A program made the translations under genes and the position numbers. The notes under the pieces are model-generated. The model saw nothing but the letters and a program-made list of their open reading frames with translations. It ran no database searches and was not told the origin of the DNA. Below, one piece after another: positions 15,508 through 21,573 of a stretch of DNA of 44,046 nucleotides (the stretch's first letter is position 1; each line of letters opens with the position of its first letter). The stretch covers positions 1-44,046 of IMG/VR virus record IMGVR_UViG_3300048837_002306; one strand, given 5' to 3'. This stretch comes from a virus.

Positions 15508-15545
15508 ACACATGAGCCATGTAATGAAAACAAGCTCAAGGGTAT
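15508..15545 (-). promoter_or_regulatory. Leader element copy (gene 15169)
   Basis: Reverse strand: CCCTTGA, 14 nt, then CATGGCTCATGTGTGT. Arms short (TGT/ACA). The upstream motif TATCGCGTT lies at the same distance as in the other long spacers. Confidence 0.6.
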
Positions 15546-15670
15546 TCCGGCAGCTTTTCAAAATATTTTTCAATGTTCTCGCACAGCCCCAATAAATGCC
15601 CACGCTAGCGTGTATCGCGTTCGTTCGAATGTTGGGCAGTTACTATTGACATACCCAATAAACGCCGACA

Positions 15671-15730
15671 GTGGCGGACACGGCGCCACCGGGAGCTATT
15701 CCAACCGATACCAAACATCCTTGTTTGGTT
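15671..15730. other. Stem-loops after the 53-aa gene
   Basis: GTGGCG pairs with CGCCAC at 15671-15689, and ACCAAAC pairs with GTTTGGT at 15711-15730. The second is followed by TTTTTC on the + strand, so it would be an intrinsic terminator for + transcripts, not for the reverse gene it follows. Confidence 0.35.
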
Positions 15731-15747
15731 TTTCGTTCAAGCGTGGG

Positions 15748-15909
15748 CTAATCGTTCGAGATCAAAGTTTCCGCGGTCGGCACGTTGATCCGTGTGCCGT
15801 CTGCCATCGGCAAATAGAAGCCGCCGAAGGTTCGGCGGATGGTATCGAATACCGGTACCCCATTGATTCGATCACCGGGCTTGATCTCGTGCGCTCTGCG
15901 CTTGTTCAT
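15748..15909 (-). CDS. Small basic protein, 53 aa
   Basis: This short gene encodes MNKRRAHEIKPGDRINGVPV followed by a strand-rich stretch with RRTFGGFYLPMADG and a polar end. The KPGD and VPVFDTI pattern suggests a tiny beta barrel. GCGGAGACAGAAAC precedes the ATG in the same style as the neighbours. It has the leader geometry and the same codon phase as all other genes in the cluster, which supports it being real. Function unknown. Confidence 0.6.
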   Translation of the reverse strand: MNKRRAHEIKPGDRINGVPVFDTIRRTFGGFYLPMADGTRINVPTAETLISND

Positions 15910-15954
15910 GTTTCTGTCTCCGCGTGGGTAGATGAAAAACCGTTTTGTGATAAC

Positions 15955-15992
15955 GTCAATCAGCCATGCGGTTTCGATTTACTCAAGCGGTC
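15955..15992 (-). promoter_or_regulatory. Leader element copy, diverged (gene 15748)
   Basis: Reverse strand: CGCTTGA, 14 nt, then CATGGCTGATTGAC. The 14-nt spacing and the distance to TCGCGTT are kept although the block is diverged. Confidence 0.55.
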
Positions 15993-16147
15993 GGTCGCAG
16001 ATTCCGTAGCATTTTATGAATGTTTTTCGCCTGCCCGTCAACTTGCACAAAACTCGCCGTGTCGCGTTTGTTCTAGGCTTGGCCCGATGCGTTTCAAGCA
16101 CCCATACGATCGCGACAGACGCGAAACGGTGGGCGGTATAACGAAAG

Positions 16148-16173
16148 AACGCCGCGATTCCCTTCGCGGCGTT
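16148..16173 (-). terminator. Hairpin after the amidoligase gene, copy 2 of an identical pair
   Basis: Same 10-pair stem (AACGCCGCGA with TCGCGGCGTT) and the same flanks as at 13769-13794; about 33 nt are identical between the two sites. It lies about 20 nt after the amidoligase stop on the reverse strand and is followed by CTTTCGTTA. The perfect repetition points to a shared terminator or a recombination-copied spacer. Confidence 0.6.
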
Positions 16174-16191
16174 CCAGGGCCCGGTTATCCG

Positions 16192-17049
16192 TTAGGCGAC
16201 CCGGTCGTATTTACGGGCGAGTTCGAGGAGTTTGGTTTTGATCGTTTTCCATTCCGGTTTGGCCTCGCCGGAGATCTCGCCGTAAATCTTATCGCGAAGT
16301 TTGCCCTTGTACCAACCCTTCGTCCATCCGAGTCGGTAGAACAACCGGTTGAGTTCCGTTTCGCCAAGACCAGCCCCGGGGCGGTCCCAGCAGCTCTTGG
16401 TACCGTCTTTCTTAATGTAGTCCCATTCGCTGCAGCGTTTGGTGTTGAGGGCGAGTTCTACCAAGCCCAAAAACATCATCAGGTATCCGACCACCTTGGT
16501 CTTGTTGAGCGTTCCGGCGAAGGCCCGGAATTCGATCCGCTGCTTTCCGCGGGTCAGGTGTGTCAGGTTGAGTATGTGGTACCGATCCGACTCGCATCGC
16601 ATTTTGGCGTTTTCTTTGTTGCCGTATTGTTTGATTCGTTTGGTGTATACGACCTGTTCTCGTCGGCGTGTGCCGGTCGAGGCGAAGATCGCTCGTTCGT
16701 GATTTCCCACCAGGGAAATCAATCGTGCCAGGGCGGCCGCGTCGCCGTTCCAGGTTACCGTTATGTGCAACCCGCAAGTCGCGTTGACCCGCCCGCCGCG
16801 AGCGATAATTTGGTCGATCGCGTTTTCCACTTGGCCTACGCCTTCGGTCCCTTTGAGGATCGGACTTACAAACTCGCAGCCTTTGCGGCTTGCCCGCTCC
16901 GGTCGGATGCTGCCATCGCGTTCTGCTTTCCAGCCCGTGGGCAGCCAGGGGACTTGGTATCCGTTGTGGTACGGTCCGATCGGTGTGTTGTCGGTGGTTG
17001 GGAGGGTGGTTTCAAATTCGATTCCGAAGGCGATTTCGTTTGCGTTCAT
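16192..17049 (-). CDS. Amidoligase-fold enzyme
   Basis: A 285-residue protein matching my knowledge of the Amidoligase_2 family (glutamine-synthetase-like fold): FGIEFETTLP at residues 8-17, GCEFVSPIL near residue 57, CGLHITVTW near residue 92, and IEFRAFAGTLN near residue 171. The paired E-x-E and H-x-x-x-x residues are the expected ATP/metal site. Such enzymes form amide bonds between amines or peptides and carboxylates and are often found next to small proteins. It is the first gene of the array and lies furthest upstream. ATG 17049 follows CCTAGGAGCGCACAG. The substrate is unknown; a protein or peptide target in the cluster is speculation. Confidence 0.8.
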   Translation of the reverse strand: MNANEIAFGIEFETTLPTTDNTPIGPYHNGYQVPWLPTGWKAERDGSIRPERASRKGCEFVSPILKGTEGVGQVENAIDQIIARGGRVNATCGLHITVTWNGDAAALARLISLVGNHERAIFASTGTRRREQVVYTKRIKQYGNKENAKMRCESDRYHILNLTHLTRGKQRIEFRAFAGTLNKTKVVGYLMMFLGLVELALNTKRCSEWDYIKKDGTKSCWDRPGAGLGETELNRLFYRLGWTKGWYKGKLRDKIYGEISGEAKPEWKTIKTKLLELARKYDRVA

Positions 17050-17109
17050 CTGTGCGCTCCTAGGTGGTTCGAGGTGTGTTTTGCGTCGCGTTTTCTGCGT
17101 CGCGATGAC

Positions 17110-17147
17110 ACACATGAGCCATGTGTTTCGAGGAACATCCAGCCGAT
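17110..17147 (-). promoter_or_regulatory. Leader element copy (amidoligase gene)
   Basis: Reverse strand: CGGCTGGA, 14 nt with arms ATGT/ACAT, then CATGGCTCATGTGTGT. It is the first of the array and lies 60 nt upstream of the chosen amidoligase start. The + frame ends 22 nt beyond it. Confidence 0.65.
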
Positions 17148-17210
17148 TAATGCATGTTTTTTCCAGTAATTTCCATGTTTTTTGAGATGCCAACGGTGCC
17201 CCAACATTAC

Positions 17211-17287
17211 GCCACCGTCGCGTTAAAACATGCCTCGCATAACCAGGCGAACATGTGGCCAGAACGCGACCGTGCGCAAACGGTGGC
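17211..17287. promoter_or_regulatory. Divergent control region with nested inverted repeat
   Basis: The interval between the divergent amidoligase array and the late gene at 17324 holds arms GCCACCG/CGGTGGC, GTCGCGTT/AACGCGAC and GCCT/AGGC, nested in this order. TCGCGTT is again the shared motif of the array. This is the natural place for promoters of both directions or for an operator. No clear -35/-10 pair was recognised. Confidence 0.45.
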
Positions 17288-17323
17288 CCCACGTTTTGAG
17301 ATGGCGATCCACGGAGGCGTTCG

Positions 17324-17530
17324 ATGAGTGAAGGGAGCGGCCAGATTGATCCAACGAGAATGTCGGTCGAGCAGGCGGCAAAGCTGCTTTCGGCCGCCTA
17401 CCGAGAGCGAATCGACCAAGAGAAGATCCGGTTGGACCTAGAAAACGGTGCGCCGGTGAACGTCGACGGCACGATCAACCTCGTGCACTACAGCGCGTGG
17501 CAAGCGAAGGAGATGGGACGTGGCGACTGA
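17324..17530 (+). CDS. Small protein upstream of terminase
   Basis: A 68-residue protein with MSVEQAAKLLSAAYRERIDQ, then IRLDLENGAPVNVDGTINLV and HYSAWQAKEM. Its helix-turn-strand order suggests a small DNA-binding or packaging accessory protein, and I recall similar short proteins preceding planctomycete phage terminases. ACGGAGGCGTTCG precedes the ATG. It is the first + gene after the reverse cluster, separated from the terminase by a reverse toxin-antitoxin pair. Confidence 0.6.
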   Translation: MSEGSGQIDPTRMSVEQAAKLLSAAYRERIDQEKIRLDLENGAPVNVDGTINLVHYSAWQAKEMGRGD

Positions 17531-17956
17531 CTATAGAAGCCAATCGTCAATCGACAGTCCAGGAATTCGTTCAAAGTCAACAGTGTTTTGTGTTAACAAC
17601 GTCATTTGGTTGGCAATCGCAATGGCTGCGATTCTCAAGTCCATTGAGCCAACCCTCAGTCTTTGTTGATTCAGTTCGTCAAAAACCTCTGCTGCCTTGC
17701 GATCAAACGACAGCAGTTGCATTTCGGAAAAGTCTTTAAGAATATTCTCGAACTCAAAATAGGTGCGCACCAAAGATTCGCTGTTACCTTTTTTGACTGA
17801 GTAGGCATTCCAACCGTTCACCATTTCATGAAAAGAAACAATACACACATAAATCTGATCACCGGTTTGAGTTTCCAGACGAGTGCAAAGCCTTTCGTAC
17901 TCGGCACCCTCACCGCGTTGCCATACGCTTATGTGGTTGGTGTCAAAAAGAAACAC
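17531..17956 (-). CDS. vapC: VapC-type PIN-domain toxin
   Basis: A 141-residue PIN-domain ribonuclease. The four acidic positions are visible: D5 in FLFDTNH, E44 in SFHEMVN, D106 in GSMDLRIAA and D127 in QNTVDFERI. The length is normal for VapC toxins, which cut tRNA or rRNA. It overlaps the upstream antitoxin gene by one nucleotide. The pair is placed on the reverse strand between two late + genes and ends two codons after the previous gene, so it looks inserted. It appears intact, unlike the other two toxins of this window. Confidence 0.85.
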   Translation of the reverse strand: MFLFDTNHISVWQRGEGAEYERLCTRLETQTGDQIYVCIVSFHEMVNGWNAYSVKKGNSESLVRTYFEFENILKDFSEMQLLSFDRKAAEVFDELNQQRLRVGSMDLRIAAIAIANQMTLLTQNTVDFERIPGLSIDDWLL

Positions 17957-18159
17957 TACTGGTTCCCTTCTGTGGATTCCTGGTCACGGATTTCCTTGCC
18001 AAGTCGAACAATCTCCTGGAAATCTGGATCGCCTTTGAACGTACCTCGCACTCGTTCTAGCCAACCCAGCTTCGAGTTTTCAGCGAGCTTTCCACGCTTG
18101 ATTGCTTCCAAATCACGTTCAACTTTTGCGAGACGTTCTTCGACTGTAGACATACTCAC
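17956..18159 (-). CDS. vapB: VapB-like antitoxin
   Basis: A 67-residue protein. TVEERLAKVERDLEAIKRGK forms an N-terminal coiled-coil, followed by LGWLERVRGTFKGDPDFQEI and a polar C-terminus that would bind the toxin. It resembles the coiled-coil-type partners of PIN toxins rather than the AbrB type. GGAGGTGAGT lies just upstream of the start. It neutralises VapC by inference from the gene pair. Confidence 0.75.
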   Translation of the reverse strand: MSMSTVEERLAKVERDLEAIKRGKLAENSKLGWLERVRGTFKGDPDFQEIVRLGKEIRDQESTEGNQ

Positions 18160-18228
18160 CTCCAGGAAAAATCAACAATTCCAGTACTATTGTACCTTGG
18201 TAGCCCATGAAAGGGGAAGGTCGGTTCA

Positions 18229-20496
18229 ATGCCAACAGACCCACGAAAACTGAAGCCGAGCGAGCTATGCCGACTACTGAACTCCACACCGCTCGGCGAG
18301 GTAATCAGCGAGCGCCAGTTGTACCGCCATCGGCAACGCGCCGGCGCACGCATCGGGGATAACAAAACCGTCGACCTGCTTCGGTATTGTGCTTGGATGC
18401 ATGTCGTAAGACATACGCCTCGCACGGCGGACGGTGGTGATCCGTACGAAGCGATGAAAGAGCGAGCACGAGCCCGCAACGCAGCGCTCGCACTTGCCGG
18501 TCGCGACATTGGTGAACTGCCGGAAGTCGACAATGCCGATCGTAAAGACCGGGCATCGCGTGACTTCCGATATTTTTGTGAGACATATTTTCCGTTAACG
18601 TTTCATCTCGCTTGGTCGCCGGACCATATCAAGGTCATCAATAAGATCGAACAAGCTGTAGTCCACGGCGGATTGTTTGCGTTGGCGATGGCACGAGGCA
18701 GCGGCAAATCATCCATCGCGGAGGTTGCCTGCATTTGGGCTGTCTTATACGGCCATCGAAACTTTATCTGTTTGATTGGTAGCGATGAAGGGCATGCTTG
18801 TGACATGCTCGACTCCATCAAGACCGAACTCGATAGCAACGATCTGCTATTGGCCGATTTCCCGGAGGTTTGTTTTCCGATTCAAGCACTCGATGGTATC
18901 TCCAATCGCGCCAACGGCCAACTCTATAAAGGCAAACGGACGCAGATCGGCTGGACCGCCAAGGAAATTGTGCTGCCCACCATAGCTGAGTCGCCCGCCA
19001 GCGGTGCGATCATCAAAGTTGCTGGTTTGACCGGACGCATCCGAGGGATGAAGTTCAAACGGCCCGACGGTCACACCGTTCGGCCGAGCTTGGTTGTGCT
19101 CGATGATCCGCAAACGGATGAGAGCGCTCGGTCGTTGTCGCAGTGCGCCAATCGCGAGAGCATCCTCGCCGGCGCGGTGCTTGGGCTTGCCGGCCCAGGA
19201 AAGAAGATTTCCGGCATCATGCCATGCACCGTCATCCGACCGGGTGATATGGCCGACAATATTTTGGATCGTAACCGCCATCCGGAATGGAACGGTGAAC
19301 GAACCAAGATGGTTTATTCGTTCCCAACCAACGAAACGCTCTGGCAGCGATATGCCGAGATCCGCTCCGAGGGGATGCGTAACGGCGATGGCGGTGAAGC
19401 CGCAACCGAGTTCTATCGTGAAAACCAACAAGCGATGGACGCCGGATCGATCGTGGCATGGCCCGAGCGGTTCAACCACGACGAACTGTCGGCGATTCAG
19501 CACGCGATGAACTTGAAGCTGCAAGACGAGGCGGCCTTCTTTGCTGAATACCAAAACCAACCGTTGTTGGAAGAAACGGTAACGGACGGCATGTTAAAGG
19601 CCGACGAGGTGATGACCAAAATCAACCGCATGGAACGTGGTTTGGTTTCGATCGGTGCGAACCATTTGACGGCGTTCATTGATGTCCAACAGAAACTCTT
19701 GTTTTACACCGTCGCCGCCTGGGAGGACGATTTTACTGGCTACGTCGTCGACTATGGATGTTACCCCGATCAGCAGCGGCCCTATTTTACCCTGCGTGAC
19801 GCGCGTCAAACGCTTGCCCTCGAAGCCACCGGTACCGGCCTCGAGGGTTCGATCTACTCCGGCCTGGAATCGTTAACGTCGCAGCTACTTGATCGCGAGT
19901 GGCGGCGCGATGACGGGGCCGCGATGAAGATCGGGCGCTGCTTGGTGGACGCGAACTGGGGGCACTCAACCGATGTGGTGTACCAATTCTGCCGGCAATC
20001 CAAGCACGCCGCTGTGATCATGCCGAGCCATGGTCGCTTCGTTGGTGCCTCAAGTCTGCCGTTTAGCGAGTATCGACGCCGGCCCGGTGATCGCGTGGGA
20101 CTCAACTGGCGAATCCCCAATGTGCATGGCAAGCGGGCTATTCGCCACGTCGTTTACGACACCAACTGGTGGAAGTCATTCGTCAATGCACGACTGCATG
20201 TGGCAATGGGCGATCGCGGATGCCTGTCGATGTTCGGTAGCACCCCGGAAACGCACCGAATGTTTGCCGAGCAAATCACCTCCGAGTATTTCATCCGTAC
20301 CGAAGGCCGCGGTCGGGTTGTCGACGAATGGAAACCGCGTCCTGAGCAGCCCGATAATCACTGGCTTGACTGTCTGGTGGGCTCAGCGGTTGCGGCTTCG
20401 ATGCAAGGAGCGGTGCTATTTGGTACCGACGGAGTGGTTGCTGCAAAGCGGGATCGTTTGAGTTTCAAGGAGATGCAGGTGCGAAGAAAAGGGTAG
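18229..20496 (+). CDS. terL: Terminase large subunit with N-terminal DNA-binding region
   Basis: A 755-residue packaging motor. The ATPase has ARGSGKSS as Walker A near residues 157-164 and LVVLDD as Walker B near residue 287; the nuclease half (about residues 470-700) has FIDVQQKL and later acidic positions. Residues 1-60 hold ELCRLLNSTPLGEVISERQL and RHRQRAGARIGD, a helix-turn-helix resembling a small-subunit DNA-recognition part, so small and large functions appear fused. This may explain why no separate small subunit is visible. ATG 18229 has GGTCGG upstream. Confidence 0.9.
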   Translation: MPTDPRKLKPSELCRLLNSTPLGEVISERQLYRHRQRAGARIGDNKTVDLLRYCAWMHVVRHTPRTADGGDPYEAMKERARARNAALALAGRDIGELPEVDNADRKDRASRDFRYFCETYFPLTFHLAWSPDHIKVINKIEQAVVHGGLFALAMARGSGKSSIAEVACIWAVLYGHRNFICLIGSDEGHACDMLDSIKTELDSNDLLLADFPEVCFPIQALDGISNRANGQLYKGKRTQIGWTAKEIVLPTIAESPASGAIIKVAGLTGRIRGMKFKRPDGHTVRPSLVVLDDPQTDESARSLSQCANRESILAGAVLGLAGPGKKISGIMPCTVIRPGDMADNILDRNRHPEWNGERTKMVYSFPTNETLWQRYAEIRSEGMRNGDGGEAATEFYRENQQAMDAGSIVAWPERFNHDELSAIQHAMNLKLQDEAAFFAEYQNQPLLEETVTDGMLKADEVMTKINRMERGLVSIGANHLTAFIDVQQKLLFYTVAAWEDDFTGYVVDYGCYPDQQRPYFTLRDARQTLALEATGTGLEGSIYSGLESLTSQLLDREWRRDDGAAMKIGRCLVDANWGHSTDVVYQFCRQSKHAAVIMPSHGRFVGASSLPFSEYRRRPGDRVGLNWRIPNVHGKRAIRHVVYDTNWWKSFVNARLHVAMGDRGCLSMFGSTPETHRMFAEQITSEYFIRTEGRGRVVDEWKPRPEQPDNHWLDCLVGSAVAASMQGAVLFGTDGVVAAKRDRLSFKEMQVRRKG

Positions 20497-20599
20497 CAGT
20501 GCTTGGGAAGGCGAAATTTGTCAGCCAATTTCGGCCAACACAAGCTAAACTCGCCTTTTACGGAAAAATGGCGTACGATCACGGATGCTCAAGGAGCAG

Positions 20600-20893
20600 A
20601 TGATGGCAACCGAAAACACATCTACTAAGTCAGCTAGAATCGAGACTCGGGTTACGCAGGAACAGAAAGAACTCATCGAGCGTGCTGCGAAGGTCAGCGG
20701 TCGGTCTGTATCCGATTTCGTAATTGCTCATGTTGTGGTCGCAGCCAAAAAGATTATCGAAGAGTATGAAAAGCAGCGGCTTGACCAAGTCCAAAGCCGG
20801 ATTCTTGTTGACGCGCTGCTCTCGCCCAAGAAGCCGAATAAGAACTTGAAGCTTGCCATGCAAGACTATCGCAGGCGGGTCGAAAGTCGGTGA
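20600..20893 (+). CDS. DUF1778-type antitoxin
   Basis: A 97-residue ribbon-helix-helix protein: RIETRVTQEQKELIERAAKV near residues 13-32, then GRSVSDFVIAHVV, then KKIIEEYE, followed by a toxin-binding tail. This is the usual TacA/DUF1778 antitoxin pattern, partner of GNAT acetyltransferase toxins. AAGGAG lies 5 nt before ATG 20600. The stop overlaps the downstream toxin start. It seems intact while the toxin is not. Confidence 0.85.
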   Translation: MMATENTSTKSARIETRVTQEQKELIERAAKVSGRSVSDFVIAHVVVAAKKIIEEYEKQRLDQVQSRILVDALLSPKKPNKNLKLAMQDYRRRVESR

Positions 20894-21144
20894 ATGACTT
20901 TGTTTTCGAATCTCTTGGTAACCATCATGATCGATTGCATTTTGATTGTGGTGTTGGCCGGTTACTTTTGTCAGATGCAATTTCACCTCGTGTTTGTGTG
21001 GCAGGTGAGATTGCGGCGAGCCTGATCTTTGTCGATTCGAAAGGTGATGCTGCCACCCGCTTCTACGACAAGTTTGGCTTTATCTCATTGCCGAAGTTAA
21101 CCGATCGGATGTTTCTGCCAATGCAAACGGCGGAAAAACTTTAA
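20890..21144 (+). pseudogene. Internally deleted GNAT (TacT-type) toxin
   Basis: Only 84 residues remain of a toxin normally about 160-170. The N-terminus MNDFVFESLGNHHDRLHFDC is intact and the C-terminus SLIFVDSKGDAATRFYDKFG, then MFLPMQT, is intact. The central acetyl-CoA-binding part (the R-x-x-G-x-G/A loop) is missing. The join lies near residue 24 and keeps the frame. The start is GTG 20890 overlapping the antitoxin stop. It cannot bind acetyl-CoA, so toxicity is expected to be lost. Confidence 0.75.
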
Positions 21145-21302
21145 GTGTTCCTGCATGGTTTTCAAAGTAAAGCTGTCGTAAGCCGACGTGGACTCTGTTA
21201 GGCATCTGAAAAAAATCCTGCTTCTTTTCCGTCATTTTCCAGACAAACCGTGTATGCCTACAGGTAGAGGACCACATCTTCTTTCTTCTTTCAGGCGACC
21301 GA

Positions 21303-21500
21303 GTGTCAGACAACTTGCAAGAGACGATTCGCGAGAGTGCCAAGGCACCCGCTAAGGCATCGGGAGATGCCGGGAGCGTCGAGCAGCATAAGCTCACCGA
21401 GCAAATCGCGGCAGACAAGTATCTGGCGTCCAAGGAAGCCATCGGGAGAAAGAACCGTGGCCTTCGCTTCAACAAGTTCGTGCCACCGGGCGCAGGCTAA
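21303..21500 (+). CDS. Small head-completion-like protein
   Basis: A 65-residue, helical, charged protein starting with GTG (MSDNLQETIRESA), then VEQHKLTEQIAADKYLASK and a basic end FNKFVPPGAG. Its place between terminase and lambda-type portal genes is that of the lambda gpW head-tail joining protein, and I recall homologs with the VEQHxLxEQIAADxYL signature in this position. The assignment rests mainly on synteny. Confidence 0.65.
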   Translation: MSDNLQETIRESAKAPAKASGDAGSVEQHKLTEQIAADKYLASKEAIGRKNRGLRFNKFVPPGAG

Positions 21501-21573
21501 ATCTGCCGCCACCGGGCTGGGCTTGTTTCTTATCTCAGGGGTGTCGGGTTTCATTGTAGGGATTGAGTCACGG

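Larger units (their letters stand above)
9637..17169 (+). other. 2,510-codon stop-free frame antisense to the whole small-gene cluster (bridge ORF 2)
   Basis: One + strand frame stays open from ATG 9637, 20 nt after the methyltransferase stop, to TAA 17167-17169, just beyond the last leader element. It runs codon-aligned opposite sixteen reverse genes and through all spacers between them. Ten of eleven leader copies read in this frame as variants of THEPCGxxxIKPIPxxFQxxF; one copy (12777) is out of phase. The reverse genes include clear known families, so the reverse strand certainly codes. Whether the + frame is translated is unknown. The start has no good Shine-Dalgarno. I rank this as a real selected open frame, with protein or transcriptional-bridge function undecided. 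Confidence 0.6.

Noticed and set aside
12232-16191. Integron attC sites between the small genes
   Set aside because: GTTGGGC and GCCCAAC-like pairs occur in some spacers, but most spacers lack the RYYYAAC...GTTRRRY pair in the right order, there is no IntI gene in the window, and random cassettes would not keep one reading phase.
11944-17147. Conserved leader peptide (MAHVCHR) upstream of the small genes
   Set aside because: The ATG is conserved but the reading stops after 3 to 12 codons in several copies (MAHV, MAHVC, MAD), is in frame with the gene in only one copy, and varies in sequence after the block.
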